In this document: piece by piece, positions 20,483-30,866 of the stretch
How the letters are laid out: each line of letters begins with the position of its first letter
Position numbering within the stretch: the stretch's first letter is position 1
Assembly: GCA_024277755.1 (NCBI GenBank)
Contig: JAJRUN010000095.1
Location: 1-49,087, forward strand
Direction: 5' to 3'
DNA length: 49,087 bases
DNA from: Gammaproteobacteria bacterium
GTDB lineage: Bacteria; Pseudomonadota; Gammaproteobacteria; Tenderiales; Tenderiaceae
Position numbers and translations under genes: made by a program
The notes under the pieces: generated by a model
Seen by the model: only the letters and a program-made list of their open reading frames with translations
The model's database searches: none
Told to the model about the DNA's origin: nothing

Positions 20483-20977
20483 TTACTCAAGACTATCCAA
20501 AATAGAGTCAATTTTCTCAGGAGTTAGGTTTTCGTAATAATCACGATCAACCGCCATCATTGGCGCACCTGCACATGCTCCCAAGCATTCGACTTCTTTG
20601 AGACTAAACTTGCCATCCTCCGTGATCTCGCCAAACTTGATACCAAGTTTACTGTTCAGATGTTTAACCACATCATCTGAGCCACGCAGCAAGCATGAAA
20701 TATTAGTACAAACACAAATTTTGTTACGCCCTACCGGTTTGTGTTCATACATGGAATAAAAGGTCGCAACCTCGTAAACCGCTATGGCTGGCATACCAAG
20801 ATACTCAGCAACCGCATCCATCAACTCATTAGTCAACCAGCCACCATTTTGATCTTGCACAATGCGCAACGCTGGCATACAGGCAGAATCTCTACGTTCA
20901 GCAGGATACTTGGCGACATTCTGGTCAATCTCAACCAGTGATTCAGCCGTGATCAAATGTAACTTAGATTCAGACAT
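20483..20977 (-). CDS. nuoE: NADH-quinone oxidoreductase subunit E
   Basis: Thioredoxin-fold subunit with the N1a [2Fe-2S] cluster, partner of NuoF. The four ligands are CTNISC and CLGACAG. 164 residues. Its ATG overlaps the nuoD stop by one base (TGATG), suggesting translational coupling. Confidence 0.97.
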   Translation of the reverse strand: MSESKLHLITAESLVEIDQNVAKYPAERRDSACMPALRIVQDQNGGWLTNELMDAVAEYLGMPAIAVYEVATFYSMYEHKPVGRNKICVCTNISCLLRGSDDVVKHLNSKLGIKFGEITEDGKFSLKEVECLGACAGAPMMAVDRDYYENLTPEKIDSILDSLE

Positions 20978-22230
20978 CAGCGATCAACCTCTCCAAATAC
21001 AATATCCTGCGTACCAATGATGGCAACAACATCAGCAATCATATGACCACGAGACATTTCATCCAGAGCAGCCATGTGGGCAAAACCTGGCGCACGAATC
21101 TTCATGCGATAAGGCTTATTGGCACCATCAGAGACCAAATAGACACCAAACTCACCTTTAGGATGTTCGACAGCTGCATAAGCCTCACCTTCCGGCAAAC
21201 AGTACCCTTCTGTAAACAGTTTAAAGTGGTGAATCAATGCTTCCATATCGCCCTTCATCTGTTCACGACGTGGAGGACTTACTTTGTAATTATCAACTTT
21301 GATCAGGCCAGGATTCTTGCGCAGCCAATCAATGCATTGATGAACGATGCGATTAGACTGGCGCATCTCTTCAACACGCACCAGATAACGATCATAACAA
21401 TCACCATTTGTGCCAACGGGAATATCAAAATCCAATCGATCGTAAACTTCATATGGCTGTTTCTTACGCAGATCCCATTCAATACCTGAACCACGAATCA
21501 TTGGTCCAGTCAGTCCCAGTTGCAAAGCCCGCTCTGGCGTAACAATGCCAATATCAACAGTACGCTGTTTCCAAATACGGTTATCTGTCAGCAGGGTTTC
21601 ATATTCATCTACATAAGTTGGAAAGCGCTTGGTAAAGTCTTCAAGGAAATCCAATAACGAACCACCACGATTTTGATTCATACGCTCAACATCTTTGGCG
21701 TTATGCCACTTAGATGTTTCGTATTGTGGCATCTTCTCAGGCAAGTCACGCGCAACGCCACCAGGACGATAATAGGTTGCATGCATGCGTGCGCCAGAAA
21801 CGGCTTCATAAACATCCAGCAGATCTTCACGTTCACGGAAAGCATACAGGAACACAGTCATAGCACCTATATCAAGTGCATGCGCACCCAACCACAACAA
21901 GTGATTAAGAATGCGAGTAATTTCGTCAAACATAACGCGAATATACTGCGCACGCAGAGGTATTTCCAGACCAAGCATTTTTTCAATTGCCATGACATAG
22001 CCATGCTCGTTCGACATCATGGACACATAATCAAGCCTATCCATATAACCTATATTCTGGTTGTACGGTTTACCTTCGGCAAGCTTTTCAGTGCCCCGGT
22101 GCAACAGACCTATATGCGGATCAGCGCGTTCAATGACCTCACCGTCCAACTCCAGCACCAGTCTCAGCACCCCATGTGCAGATGGATGCTGGGGACCAAA
22201 ATTCATGGTGTAGTTACGAATCTCAGCCAT
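20977..22230 (-). CDS. nuoD: NADH-quinone oxidoreductase subunit D
   Basis: The 49-kDa-type subunit that lines the quinone site with NuoB; 417 residues. The NiFe-hydrogenase-like fold is recognisable from [22 protein letters not shown] near the N-terminus, [14 protein letters not shown] and the C-terminal [12 protein letters not shown]. It is a separate gene, not the NuoCD fusion of E. coli. It begins 2 bp after nuoC. Confidence 0.97.
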   Translation of the reverse strand: MAEIRNYTMNFGPQHPSAHGVLRLVLELDGEVIERADPHIGLLHRGTEKLAEGKPYNQNIGYMDRLDYVSMMSNEHGYVMAIEKMLGLEIPLRAQYIRVMFDEITRILNHLLWLGAHALDIGAMTVFLYAFREREDLLDVYEAVSGARMHATYYRPGGVARDLPEKMPQYETSKWHNAKDVERMNQNRGGSLLDFLEDFTKRFPTYVDEYETLLTDNRIWKQRTVDIGIVTPERALQLGLTGPMIRGSGIEWDLRKKQPYEVYDRLDFDIPVGTNGDCYDRYLVRVEEMRQSNRIVHQCIDWLRKNPGLIKVDNYKVSPPRREQMKGDMEALIHHFKLFTEGYCLPEGEAYAAVEHPKGEFGVYLVSDGANKPYRMKIRAPGFAHMAALDEMSRGHMIADVVAIIGTQDIVFGEVDR

Positions 22231-22232
22231 CG

Positions 22233-22841
22233 TTACTCACCTTTTTCCATTTCTTCATAGCGATTGTCGTGACGTATTACACGCGGCACAACAACGCGCA
22301 ATTCAGTCTCAACTGGCTCATAGACAACACGTTTCCGTTCCGGGTCGTAACGCATTTCAACATGGCCCAGCAGCGGAAAGTCCTTACGAAAAGGATGACC
22401 GATAAAACCATAATCAGTCAATAGGCGACGCAGATCGGGATGACCATCAAACAAGATGCCATACATATCGAAAGCTTCACGTTCGAACCAATTGGCGACA
22501 TTCCAAACTGGAATAACTGAATCAACACGCGGCTCCTCTTTATCAGCAAACACACGTAGCCGCAACCGGCAATTGTTACGAATGGAAAGAAAATGGTAGA
22601 CCACCGCAAAGCGCGGGCCTTGCCAAGTGCTTTCACCGTATTCCAAATAATCAACACCGCACAGATCAATCAGTTGTTCAAAATGTAGACCGGCGTCGTC
22701 ACGTAACGCCGTGCACACTTCAAGCAGTTGGTCAGCAGCTATTTCAATGGTGACTTCATCAACCGCCACATTACAACACTGCAAGACATCACCAAAGCGA
22801 TTCTGCAAACGTTCAACAAGTTTATCGTTAGAAGTAGACAT
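22233..22841 (-). CDS. nuoC: NADH-quinone oxidoreductase subunit C
   Basis: The 30-kDa-type peripheral subunit of complex I. The family signature is ERE(A)[18 protein letters not shown] followed by [16 protein letters not shown] start at ATG 22841 (202 residues), 11 bp after the nuoB stop with GAGG upstream. The frame extends to a TTG at 22856, but that would overlap nuoB without a ribosome binding site. Confidence 0.96.
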   Translation of the reverse strand: MSTSNDKLVERLQNRFGDVLQCCNVAVDEVTIEIAADQLLEVCTALRDDAGLHFEQLIDLCGVDYLEYGESTWQGPRFAVVYHFLSIRNNCRLRLRVFADKEEPRVDSVIPVWNVANWFEREAFDMYGILFDGHPDLRRLLTDYGFIGHPFRKDFPLLGHVEMRYDPERKRVVYEPVETELRVVVPRVIRHDNRYEEMEKGE

Positions 22842-22852
22842 AATTCTCAGCC

Positions 22853-23329
22853 TCAACGCGCAATCGTGTTGGTACGTTTAATTTTGTTCTGCAGCTGAAT
22901 AATGCCGTAGAGCAAAGCCTCTGCCGTCGGAGGACAACCAGGCACATAGATATCCACAGGAACAATTCGATCGCAGCCACGCACAACAGCATAAGAATAG
23001 TGGTAGTAACCACCACCATTGGCACACGACCCCATTGAAATCACCCAACGAGGCTCAGCCATTTGGTCATAGACTTTACGTAACGCTGGAGCCATTTTAT
23101 TCACCAACGTTCCCGCCACAATCATGACATCAGACTGACGAGGACTAGGACGAAAAACCACGCCAAAACGATCCAAGTCATAACGCGCCGCACCGGCTTG
23201 CATCATTTCAACTGCGCAACACGCCAGACCAAAGGTCATTGGCCACAAAGAGCCTGTGCGTGCCCAGTTAATGAGCTTGTCAGCCGTAGTCGTAACTACG
23301 CCTTTTTCGAGAATGCCTTCTATTCCCAT
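22853..23329 (-). CDS. nuoB: NADH-quinone oxidoreductase subunit B
   Basis: Carries the terminal [4Fe-4S] cluster N2 next to the quinone site. The adjacent-cysteine motif is [10 protein letters not shown], with the remaining ligands in GSCAN and VPGCPP. I choose ATG 23329 (158 residues, [15 protein letters not shown]) because GGGAG lies 7 bases upstream and homologues start there. It overlaps the nuoA end by 10 bp. An ATG at 23350 would lengthen it by 7 residues. Confidence 0.97.
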   Translation of the reverse strand: MGIEGILEKGVVTTTADKLINWARTGSLWPMTFGLACCAVEMMQAGAARYDLDRFGVVFRPSPRQSDVMIVAGTLVNKMAPALRKVYDQMAEPRWVISMGSCANGGGYYHYSYAVVRGCDRIVPVDIYVPGCPPTAEALLYGIIQLQNKIKRTNTIAR

Positions 23330-23676
23330 TCCAGCGCTCCCTTTATCCATTCATAGATAAAGCCAACCACCAATATTCCAAGAAAAATAATCATGGCAAC
23401 AAAACCAAACATTCCAATTTCCTTCAACACCACGGCCCAAGGAAACAGAAAGGCAATCTCCAAATCAAAGATAATAAATAAGATAGCGACAAGATAGTAA
23501 CGCACATCAAACTTCATGCGAGAATCTTCGAATGCTTCAAAACCACATTCGTACGGGGAAAGCTTTTCACTATCAGGACGATGCGGCGCCAGAGCGAACC
23601 CGGCAATGATTGGCCCTACGCCAAACAGCACACCCAAAATAATAAAAACCAGAATCGGTAAGTAATTTTCTAGCAT
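23320..23676 (-). CDS. nuoA: NADH-quinone oxidoreductase subunit A
   Basis: Three-helix membrane subunit of complex I at the interface of the arms, 118 residues. The loop [30 protein letters not shown] with the conserved Cys is diagnostic. It is the first gene of the nuoA-N operon, with a leader of roughly 100 nt after the promoter at 23784-23813. Confidence 0.97.
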   Translation of the reverse strand: MLENYLPILVFIILGVLFGVGPIIAGFALAPHRPDSEKLSPYECGFEAFEDSRMKFDVRYYLVAILFIIFDLEIAFLFPWAVVLKEIGMFGFVAMIIFLGILVVGFIYEWIKGALEWE

Positions 23677-23783
23677 GATACGGAGTGCATCCCTAGATCA
23701 GCTCTTTTTTATAAAACCAGGGGTTTAAGCCCTAATTCCCTCGAACCGCATTATTTTTATACTTCTGTCGCGGCTATACGCCC

Positions 23784-23813
23784 AGTTTAGGCTAGTTTTT
23801 TATTTATTGTCAA
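23784..23813 (-). promoter_or_regulatory. sigma70-type promoter of the nuo operon
   Basis: TTGACA at 23808-23813, 18-bp A/T-rich spacer, TAAACT at 23784-23789 (4 of 6) on the minus strand. Transcription would start near 23777. It is the best promoter-like sequence in the 275-bp gap between the tRNA and nuoA. The rest of that gap (23814-23951) is A/T-rich and shows no gene and no convincing terminator for the tRNA. Confidence 0.6.
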
Positions 23814-23951
23814 CCAAAAGAATCGTCTTAATTATCCGTTAAATTCATGCGGTTAGAAACAAAAAACAAGCACAAAACCAACAAAAACAACACTTTGATC
23901 AACTTTTTATTATTATTTAACCTACAGCATCAACTCATACTTATTAAATAT

Positions 23952-24036
23952 TGGTGCCGATGGCCGGAGTCGAACCGGCACAGCTTTCGCCACTACCCCC
24001 TCAAGATAGCGTGTCTACCAATTCCACCACATCGGC
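23952..24036 (-). tRNA. tRNA-Leu (anticodon GAG)
   Basis: An 85-nt class II tRNA on the minus strand with encoded CCA. The acceptor stem is GCCGATG/CATCGGC. The anticodon stem CTATC/GGTAG encloses the loop TTGAGGG with anticodon GAG, reading CUU/CUC. A variable arm and a T arm (GCCGGTTCGACTCCGGC) follow. It sits 27 bp after secG, the usual place for this tRNA in many gammaproteobacteria. Confidence 0.95.
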
Positions 24037-24063
24037 AATAATTTGTGAACTCGTTTTGAGACT

Positions 24064-24405
24064 TTATTTTGGTAATACAGGCAGATCAGGTTTATCAGCC
24101 ACATTTCCAGGAACCTCAACATCCACCGCTGGCGCAACAATTTGATCTAGCTCTGTTACGCTTTGACGCTCACTTCGCTGCCCGCCCATGTAAGCCAAAC
24201 TTAAACTAGTCACAAAGAACAATGTAGCAACAACCCCTGTTGTGCGTGTCAAAAATGATGCAGCGCCCTGACTGCCAAACACGGTATTCGAGGCACCACT
24301 TCCAAAAGCAGCCCCCATATCAGCTCCCTTGCCACGCTGAATCAGCACTAAACCAATCAACGAAATCGTCAGCAAGACATGAACCACTGTCAACACTGTA
24401 AGCAT
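24064..24405 (-). CDS. secG: protein translocase subunit SecG
   Basis: Small accessory subunit of the SecYEG translocon in the inner membrane, 113 residues with two hydrophobic helices. The conserved loop LIQRGKGADMGAAFGSGASNTVFGSQGA is present. The C-terminal tail is polar and poorly conserved, as usual. It is 31 bp after tpiA and precedes tRNA-Leu, probably on the same transcript. Confidence 0.95.
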   Translation of the reverse strand: MLTVLTVVHVLLTISLIGLVLIQRGKGADMGAAFGSGASNTVFGSQGAASFLTRTTGVVATLFFVTSLSLAYMGGQRSERQSVTELDQIVAPAVDVEVPGNVADKPDLPVLPK

Positions 24406-24436
24406 TACTTCTTTACCTAATTAGCATCAAACAAGT

Positions 24437-25192
24437 TTATTTCGCCGCCTGACATATAGCTAAAAATTCTTCCACCTGAAGCGATGCCCCACCAATTAGA
24501 CCACCATCAATATCAGTCTTGGCAAACAACTCAGGAGCATTATTTCCTTTAACACTACCACCATAGAGAATACGAACCTTTTGCGCTAGATCCGCATCTT
24601 TTGATGCGACACGCTGACGTATAAACGCATGAACATCTTGCGCTTGCTCTGGCGTTGCCGTCATTCCTGTACCTATCGCCCAAACTGGCTCATAGGCGAT
24701 TACTGTGTTTTGCAAAGCAGTCAAACCTTCAACACTGTTCAACAATACATCCAACTGACGCGCAACCACTTCTTCAGTTTTGCCTGACTCGCGTTCTTCT
24801 AGCAGTTCACCAACACAAAAAATAGGCTTCAAACCTGCCGCATTAATGGCAATTACTTTTTCTGCCACTAGCGCATCTGTTTCGCCATATAAGGCACGAC
24901 GCTCTGAATGACCCAAAATCACATATTTACAACCTACATCCAACAGCATGCCAGTTGAAATCTCGCCCGTATAGGCACCATTACCACGCTGGGAAACGTT
25001 TTGCGCCCCAAGAGCAATACCACTCCCGGAAAGCAACGCCCCCACCTCTGACAAATAAATATACGGAGGACAAACAACAACTTCTGCAACAGCATCAGTT
25101 CCTAGCTCATCTTTTATCCCCGCAATCAGGCTTTGAGCACTCTCTCTGGAACCATTCATTTTCCAGTTTCCAGCAACTAAAGGCTTACGCAT
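24437..25192 (-). CDS. tpiA: triosephosphate isomerase
   Basis: Interconverts dihydroxyacetone phosphate and glyceraldehyde 3-phosphate. The 251-residue TIM barrel has the substrate lysine in NWKMNGS, the catalytic histidine in ILGHSERR, and the catalytic glutamate in AYEPVWAIGTG with the flexible loop after it. The phosphate-binding GGSVKGNN and GGLIGGASL are also present. It is 101 bp after glmM. Confidence 0.97.
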   Translation of the reverse strand: MRKPLVAGNWKMNGSRESAQSLIAGIKDELGTDAVAEVVVCPPYIYLSEVGALLSGSGIALGAQNVSQRGNGAYTGEISTGMLLDVGCKYVILGHSERRALYGETDALVAEKVIAINAAGLKPIFCVGELLEERESGKTEEVVARQLDVLLNSVEGLTALQNTVIAYEPVWAIGTGMTATPEQAQDVHAFIRQRVASKDADLAQKVRILYGGSVKGNNAPELFAKTDIDGGLIGGASLQVEEFLAICQAAK

Positions 25193-25293
25193 TACACATC
25201 TCTTCTGAGCAGTAAAAAAAGTAGGCCAAGCTTACAGATACCAACAAAATAAATCAAATATTTTGAGGCACTTGGCGACACAAATCGACCTAT

Positions 25294-26667
25294 TTAACGA
25301 TCATTACCAGCCTGGCAGCTCTGGTAAGCAGACTCCACTTTTTGAGATAAATATTCAGCACATTTGTCCACCTCAACCGCGTCCCGCCCCTCAACCATCA
25401 CCCTGATCAATGGCTCTGTTCCTGATGCACGTAACAGCACTCTGCCGCGCTTACCAAGCTGCTGTTCAACTTCTTTCTGGGCATCCATAACCGCTTTTGA
25501 AGCCTTAAAATCAAAATGTTGTTCTGTACGGACATTAATCATAGTTTGCGGGTATTTTGTCATGCCAGACTTAAGATCAAAGAGGCTTGCCCCCTGAGTC
25601 ACCATGGCTGCCAAGACCTGCAATGCTGAGATAATTCCATCTCCGGTTGTGGTTTGCTCAAGGCAAATTATATGCCCGGATGATTCCCCGCCTAATTTAA
25701 GGCCTTGCTGTTGCAGCATTTCCATCACATAGCGATCCCCCACCTGAGCACGATGCAAACACACCCCCTTTTCAGCCAGAGCGTGCTCCAAACCAAGGTT
25801 ACTCATCTGCGTACCCACAACCCCTTTACTGAAATGATTTGAATCAAAACTGGAGCAGGTGATGATATAGAGTATTTCATCACCATCAATGATCCCCCCT
25901 TTATGATCAACCATAATCAAGCGATCTCCATCGCCATCCAGAGCAACACCAAGGTTGGCCCCGTTGTTCACGACTGCCTTTTGCAATGCTTCAGGCTCAG
26001 TTGATCCACAACCCTCATTAATATTTAGACCATCAGGAGATACACCTAAACTAACCACTTCAGCACCCAGCTCAGCAAATACTTTAGGGGCAATGTCATA
26101 AGTGGCACCATGCGCACAATCAACCACAATTTTCAAACCATTCAGTGAGAGGCGTGACGGAATAGTACTTTTACAGAATTCAATATATCGACCAACCGCA
26201 TCACTTACACGCCCAGCCTTTCCGAGTGCATTCGGCGCGACAATTTCCATTGTTTTTTCAATCTCAGCCTCAACTGCGTGCTCAACCGCATCGCCAAGCT
26301 TTTGACCTGTCGCTGAAAAAAATTTGATACCGTTATCATAATAAGGATTATGCGATGCACTAATAACAATACCGGCATCGGCCCTTAAAGTCCGCGTCAG
26401 ATAGGCAATCCCTGGTGTAGGCATTGGCCCCAGCAACATAATATCTACGCCCGCCGCTGACAAGCCCGCTTCAAGTGCAGACTCAAACATATACCCTGAT
26501 ATACGCGTATCTTTTCCAATCAAGACCTTACTGTGCTCACGGCCTGATTTAGCCAGCACACGACCTGCCGCCCACCCAAGTTTCATAATAAAATCAGGAG
26601 TAATGGGATACTGCCCCACCTTACCGCGAATGCCATCAGTACCAAAATATTTTCGCTCGCTACTCAT
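25294..26667 (-). CDS. glmM: phosphoglucosamine mutase
   Basis: Converts glucosamine 6-phosphate to glucosamine 1-phosphate for UDP-GlcNAc, hence peptidoglycan and LPS. The phosphorylated serine is S105 in [17 protein letters not shown], the Mg site is DGDGDRL, and the C-terminal phosphate-binding loop is [15 protein letters not shown] start at ATG 26667 (457 residues) with GGGGAG 8 bases upstream; the TTG two codons earlier is not needed. It is 18 bp after folP. Confidence 0.97.
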   Translation of the reverse strand: MSSERKYFGTDGIRGKVGQYPITPDFIMKLGWAAGRVLAKSGREHSKVLIGKDTRISGYMFESALEAGLSAAGVDIMLLGPMPTPGIAYLTRTLRADAGIVISASHNPYYDNGIKFFSATGQKLGDAVEHAVEAEIEKTMEIVAPNALGKAGRVSDAVGRYIEFCKSTIPSRLSLNGLKIVVDCAHGATYDIAPKVFAELGAEVVSLGVSPDGLNINEGCGSTEPEALQKAVVNNGANLGVALDGDGDRLIMVDHKGGIIDGDEILYIITCSSFDSNHFSKGVVGTQMSNLGLEHALAEKGVCLHRAQVGDRYVMEMLQQQGLKLGGESSGHIICLEQTTTGDGIISALQVLAAMVTQGASLFDLKSGMTKYPQTMINVRTEQHFDFKASKAVMDAQKEVEQQLGKRGRVLLRASGTEPLIRVMVEGRDAVEVDKCAEYLSQKVESAYQSCQAGNDR

Positions 26668-26685
26668 AAACAACTCTCCCCACCT

Positions 26686-27510
26686 CTAATCCAACAAACC
26701 CACACCCAGAACCGCCTGACATAGTTTCACAATATCCTTTGTCGCAGCAACATCATGCACCCGAATAATATTAGCACCTTGCCACAAAGCCAAACTAGCT
26801 GCGGCAAGACTGCCATATAGACGCTGCTCAATTGGTTTATCCAGAACAGCACCTATCATACTCTTGCGTGAAACACCGACCAGCAATGGAAGCCCCAACG
26901 ACTTAAAACGAGCTAATTCTCTTAAGAGGGTAAGATTGTGCGACAAACTCTTACCGAAGCCAAAGCCTGGATCTATTAACAGTTTGTCCCGTGCAATACC
27001 GACAGCCTGACAGGCATCCACCCGCCCTCTCAAAAACCGTAAAACATCCTCTGTAACATCATCATACTGCGGTTTTATTTGCATACTACGAGGCTCACCC
27101 TGCATATGCATCAAACAAACTGGCACACCGAGCTCAGCGGCCGCCAACAACGCACCCTCCTCTTGCAAAGCACGCACATCATTCAACATGTCAGCACCCG
27201 CCGCCACCGCTGCTCGCATCACTCCAGCCTTACTGGTATCTACCGAAACCGACACATCAAAACGATGACTAATAGCTTCAACTAATGGCGCAACCCGTTC
27301 AATCTCATCTTGTTCACTAACAGCCATAGCACCAGGGCGTGTTGACTCACCACCAACATCAACTATGTCAACACCATCTTTCAACATCTGCTCTACATGA
27401 GCCAAAGCAGAATCGAGTTCAGTAAAACGCCCGCCATCCGAAAAAGAATCGGGTGTCACATTGAGAATCCCCATCACCATGGGTCGATCAAATATTAGAT
27501 TCATAAACAT
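26686..27510 (-). CDS. folP: dihydropteroate synthase
   Basis: Joins p-aminobenzoate to the pterin pyrophosphate in folate synthesis; the target of sulfonamides. The family motifs MGILNVTPDSFSDGG, DVGGESTRPGA and the C-terminal region KSMIGAVL...RVHDV are present in 274 residues. Starts are possible at ATG 27510 and ATG 27504; neither has a strong ribosome binding site. A terminator lies between ftsH and folP, so folP may depend on read-through or on its own promoter in the 87-bp gap. Confidence 0.96.
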   Translation of the reverse strand: MFMNLIFDRPMVMGILNVTPDSFSDGGRFTELDSALAHVEQMLKDGVDIVDVGGESTRPGAMAVSEQDEIERVAPLVEAISHRFDVSVSVDTSKAGVMRAAVAAGADMLNDVRALQEEGALLAAAELGVPVCLMHMQGEPRSMQIKPQYDDVTEDVLRFLRGRVDACQAVGIARDKLLIDPGFGFGKSLSHNLTLLRELARFKSLGLPLLVGVSRKSMIGAVLDKPIEQRLYGSLAAASLALWQGANIIRVHDVAATKDIVKLCQAVLGVGLLD

Positions 27511-27548
27511 ATTTCTTTTTCAGCAACTAAACCAATACCCCATACGCA

Positions 27549-27575
27549 AAACGCCCCACCAAAGGCAGGGCGTTT
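27549..27575 (-). terminator. intrinsic terminator after ftsH
   Basis: On the minus strand AAACGCCC pairs with GGGCGTTT (8 bp) around an 11-nt loop, followed by a short TTTT. It lies 22 bp after the ftsH stop and before folP. The stem is strong but the U tract is short, so partial termination is likely. The arms are symmetric and could also work in the other direction. Confidence 0.6.
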
Positions 27576-27597
27576 ATCAACAACAACAGGCAATCAC

Positions 27598-29529
27598 TTA
27601 GTGTGACTCAGCGGGATCACCTATTTTATCATCACCTGACTTGTCCTGCGTATCAGCTTCAGCATCCGCCTCCGAAGAAGCGCCAGACCCACCACCCGGC
27701 TCATGATCTTGATCTGCCCAATCCTTTGGTGGGCGCGGCTCTTTGCCTTCCATAAGATCATCAATTTGCTGCGCATCAATAGTCTCGTACTTGATCAGAG
27801 CATCAGCCATCTTGTGCAAAATCTTAATATTCTCGGTCAAAATATCCTTGGAGCGCTGATAGTTACGATCAACAACCGCTCGAATCTCTTCATCGATCAA
27901 ATTACTGGTTTGACCAGAAACACTTTTATGCTGTGCAACAGAATGCCCTAAAAACACCTCGCCCTCGTCTTCTGCATAAGTCAACGGGCCGAGACGATCA
28001 GACAAACCCCACTTTGTCACCATGTTACGGGCAAGTTCAGTAGAACGCTGAATATCATTAGATGCCCCAGTCGTCACCTGGTCGGCGCCAAAAATCATCT
28101 CTTCGGCAATGCGGCCACCAAACAGACTACTAATCTGACTCTCAAGGCGCTCTTTACTGTAACTATAACGGTCTTCTTCCGGCAGAAACATAGTCACACC
28201 CAAGGCTCGGCCACGCGGAATAATAGACACCTTATAAACCGGGTCATGTGATGGCACCAGACGACCAATAATTGCGTGCCCCGCCTCATGATAAGCAGTC
28301 AGCTTTTTCTCATCGTCATTCATCACCATGGACTTACGTTCAGCACCCATCATAATTTTGTCTTTAGCCGCCTCAAACTCGGACATTTCAACCAGACGCT
28401 TATCCGCACGGGCAGCCATCAGAGCCGCCTCATTGACCAGGTTAGCCAGATCAGCACCAGAAAAACCTGGCGTACCTCTAGCAATCAGACTTGGTTTGAC
28501 ATTATCTCCCAAGGGCACCTTACGCATATGAACACGCAATATCTGTTCACGGCCACGCACATCAGGTAACGGCACAACAACCTGGCGATCAAAACGCCCA
28601 GGACGCAGCAAGGCCGGATCAAGCACATCAGGACGATTGGTAGCCGCAATAACAATGACCCCCTCGTTTCCTTCAAAGCCATCCATCTCAACCAACAGCT
28701 GATTCAAAGTCTGTTCACGCTCATCGTGACCACCACCTAAACCAGCTCCACGATGCCTACCCACAGCATCAATCTCATCAATAAAAATAATGCACGGTGC
28801 ATGTTTCTTGGCCTGCTCAAACATATCGCGAACACGCGAAGCACCAACACCAACAAACATCTCAACGAAATCCGAACCTGAAATAGTGAAGAATGGCACT
28901 TTGGCCTCACCGGCAATTGCCTTGGCCAGCAAGGTTTTTCCTGTACCAGGAGAGCCTACCATCAGCACACCACGCGGGATTTTTCCGCCAAGTTTCTGAA
29001 ATTTACTCGGATCACGCAGGAACTCAACCAGCTCGCCAACCTCTTCCTTGGCTTCTTCAACACCCGCCACATCGGAAAAATTAATCTTAATCTGATCTTC
29101 ACTCAGCAGCTTAGCCTTACTCTTGCCAAAGGACATAGCCCCGCGGCCACCGCCACCACCTTGCATTTGGCGCATGAAGAATATCCACACTCCAATCAAC
29201 AGCAACATTGGAAACCAGGAGATAAATATCTGCGTCAGGAAACCTTGTTGCTCCTGTGGACGCGCATTGATCTGCACACCATGAGCAAGCAAATCACCGA
29301 CGAGGCCCGCATCGCCGGGACTGTAGGTGGTAAAACGTTCACCGCTTTGAGTTGCGCCATGAATAGTTCGCCCCTCAATCACAACCTTTTCAACCACACC
29401 ATTTTGCACATCCGTAACAAAATCTGAATATGGTACTGCTTGAGAGCTCAACTTTGACGGCCCGAAACTGCTAAACACAGACATCAGCACAATCGCAATG
29501 ACCACCCAAAGAACCAAATTTTTTGCCAT
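27598..29529 (-). CDS. ftsH: ATP-dependent zinc metalloprotease FtsH
   Basis: Inner-membrane AAA+ protease that degrades membrane and regulatory proteins, including sigma32 and LpxC in E. coli. There are two N-terminal membrane helices (about 4-20 and 99-119), Walker A GSPGTGKT, Walker B IIFIDEID, the second region of homology ([20 protein letters not shown]), and the zinc motif HEAGH with the first His at 414, as in E. coli. I choose ATG 29529 (MAKNLVLW, 643 residues) over an upstream GTG. The C-terminal tail is acidic and glycine-rich. It follows rlmE by 91 bp. Confidence 0.97.
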   Translation of the reverse strand: MAKNLVLWVVIAIVLMSVFSSFGPSKLSSQAVPYSDFVTDVQNGVVEKVVIEGRTIHGATQSGERFTTYSPGDAGLVGDLLAHGVQINARPQEQQGFLTQIFISWFPMLLLIGVWIFFMRQMQGGGGGRGAMSFGKSKAKLLSEDQIKINFSDVAGVEEAKEEVGELVEFLRDPSKFQKLGGKIPRGVLMVGSPGTGKTLLAKAIAGEAKVPFFTISGSDFVEMFVGVGASRVRDMFEQAKKHAPCIIFIDEIDAVGRHRGAGLGGGHDEREQTLNQLLVEMDGFEGNEGVIVIAATNRPDVLDPALLRPGRFDRQVVVPLPDVRGREQILRVHMRKVPLGDNVKPSLIARGTPGFSGADLANLVNEAALMAARADKRLVEMSEFEAAKDKIMMGAERKSMVMNDDEKKLTAYHEAGHAIIGRLVPSHDPVYKVSIIPRGRALGVTMFLPEEDRYSYSKERLESQISSLFGGRIAEEMIFGADQVTTGASNDIQRSTELARNMVTKWGLSDRLGPLTYAEDEGEVFLGHSVAQHKSVSGQTSNLIDEEIRAVVDRNYQRSKDILTENIKILHKMADALIKYETIDAQQIDDLMEGKEPRPPKDWADQDHEPGGGSGASSEADAEADTQDKSGDDKIGDPAESH

Positions 29530-29620
29530 ATCACTCAAACCAATCACCCTAAACTGGAAGATTTTTATTCACCGCCCAGACAATTAAGCTGAGCAACACA
29601 CTACGTAACATCAAAAACTA

Positions 29621-30241
29621 CTACATCTTAAAGCCCCTGGCCAGCAGGTAGACCTCTCGACTCCGAGGTCTGGACGCCTTGGGCTTACGGGTAATAACCT
29701 TACTAAATGAGCTACGCATATCGCACATATACTCATCAAAACCCTCGCCCTGAAAGACTTTGACCAGAAAGTCACCGCCAGGTTTCAACACCTGCCTGGC
29801 CATATCCAGCGCCAGCTCAGTCAAATACATAGCTCGTGGCTGATCAACAACACCCATCCCGCTTATGTTGGGGGCCATATCTGATATTACAAGGTCTACA
29901 CCTTGATCGCCGATCATTTTCAGCAATTGCTCAAGCACTTCCTGCTCACGAAAATCACCCTGTAAAAATCCCACTCCGGCAAGGCCATCCATTGGCAAGA
30001 TGTCCATGGCAATCACCTGACCCTTATCACCAACCAGCCGGGCCGCCATTTGCGACCAGCCACCAGGGGCAGCGCCCAGATCAACCACACTCATACCGGG
30101 CTTGAGAAGGCGATCCTTTTCATTAATTTCCAACAGCTTATACGTTGCCCGCGATCGATAACCATCCTGGCGGGCACGTTGAACATAAACATCATTTTCA
30201 TGCTCTTGCAGCCAGCGCTGACTACTCTTACTCTTTGACAT
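29621..30241 (-). CDS. rlmE: 23S rRNA 2'-O-methyltransferase (U2552)
   Basis: FtsJ/RrmJ, a heat-shock enzyme that methylates U2552 of 23S rRNA in assembled 50S subunits. The SAM-binding [16 protein letters not shown] is at about residues 53-68, and the catalytic K-D-K-E residues lie in [23 protein letters not shown] and REVYLLA. It has 206 residues from ATG 30241, after the GTG alternative at 30244. It is paired with ftsH, as in E. coli, and begins 3 bp after the small membrane protein gene. Confidence 0.96.
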   Translation of the reverse strand: MSKSKSSQRWLQEHENDVYVQRARQDGYRSRATYKLLEINEKDRLLKPGMSVVDLGAAPGGWSQMAARLVGDKGQVIAMDILPMDGLAGVGFLQGDFREQEVLEQLLKMIGDQGVDLVISDMAPNISGMGVVDQPRAMYLTELALDMARQVLKPGGDFLVKVFQGEGFDEYMCDMRSSFSKVITRKPKASRPRSREVYLLARGFKM

Positions 30242-30244
30242 CAC

Positions 30245-30547
30245 CTACTCACTGTCATTTAGTGACGACTGACCAACCTCAGAGCCAGACAACACAGCCC
30301 GAGCATGTTTTTTCAATACATGCCGTGTCCTCATGACAATCCAAAGCATGGCAGCAAGACCATAACCAGCAACCACCAACAATTGACCAAACTGATCGTC
30401 AACCAACCGCTCATGAACGATCAGCAACACAATACCAACCACCAGAATCAAAGCCAGATCAAGTTTAATTGCATTGAAAGGACTCGCCTGGACGGTGAAT
30501 GCTTTGCCGCGTCGTGCTAGACTTGCGTCGCCTTCAGAGTGGGTCAT
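30245..30547 (-). CDS. small two-helix membrane protein, function unknown
   Basis: A 100-residue protein I do not recognise. It has a polar N-terminus of about 28 residues, two hydrophobic helices (about 31-44 and 55-70) joined by a short charged loop (HERLVDDQFGQ), and a basic then polar C-terminal tail (TRHVLKKHARAV...). Both ends are probably cytoplasmic. It is 3 bp before rlmE, so co-transcribed, and divergent from yhbY with only 19 bp between the start codons. No ribosome binding site is visible before its ATG. Being open between two well-placed neighbours argues that it is real. Confidence 0.65.
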   Translation of the reverse strand: MTHSEGDASLARRGKAFTVQASPFNAIKLDLALILVVGIVLLIVHERLVDDQFGQLLVVAGYGLAAMLWIVMRTRHVLKKHARAVLSGSEVGQSSLNDSE

Positions 30548-30566
30548 AAATCGGAGTAATCTTTAA

Positions 30567-30863
30567 ATGTCATTATCAGAAAATCAAAAACGTCAATTGC
30601 GTAAACTGGGGCACAATCTCAAACCTGTTGTCATGATAGGAGGCAACGGCCTAACCGATGGCGTTTGTAATGAGACCGATCTTTCACTCAATCATCATGA
30701 GCTGATCAAGGTTAAAGTCAATGCCTCAGACCGAGACGAGCGTGACGCCATCATCGCCACACTGTGTCAACGCAGTGCCGCTGAACTGGTACAGCGCGTT
30801 GGCCATGTTGCCCTGCTTTATCGTCGTAATATGGCAGAAACCAAAATCCATCTAAACAGATAA
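30567..30863 (+). CDS. yhbY: CRM-domain RNA-binding protein YhbY
   Basis: A 98-residue protein consisting of one CRM domain, associated with pre-50S ribosomal subunits in E. coli. The GxxG RNA-binding loop is in VVMIGGNGLTDGV, and the family end HVALLYRRN is present. ATG 30567 has GGAG 10 bases upstream. It is divergent from the membrane protein/rlmE pair and convergent with the DUF4149 gene, with 3 bp between the stops. Confidence 0.94.
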   Translation: MSLSENQKRQLRKLGHNLKPVVMIGGNGLTDGVCNETDLSLNHHELIKVKVNASDRDERDAIIATLCQRSAAELVQRVGHVALLYRRNMAETKIHLNR

Positions 30864-30866
30864 ACT

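Noticed and set aside
23843-23951. Terminator or extra small RNA between tRNA-Leu and the nuo promoter
   Set aside because: A/T-rich sequence with only a short TTGATCAA palindrome; nothing structured enough.
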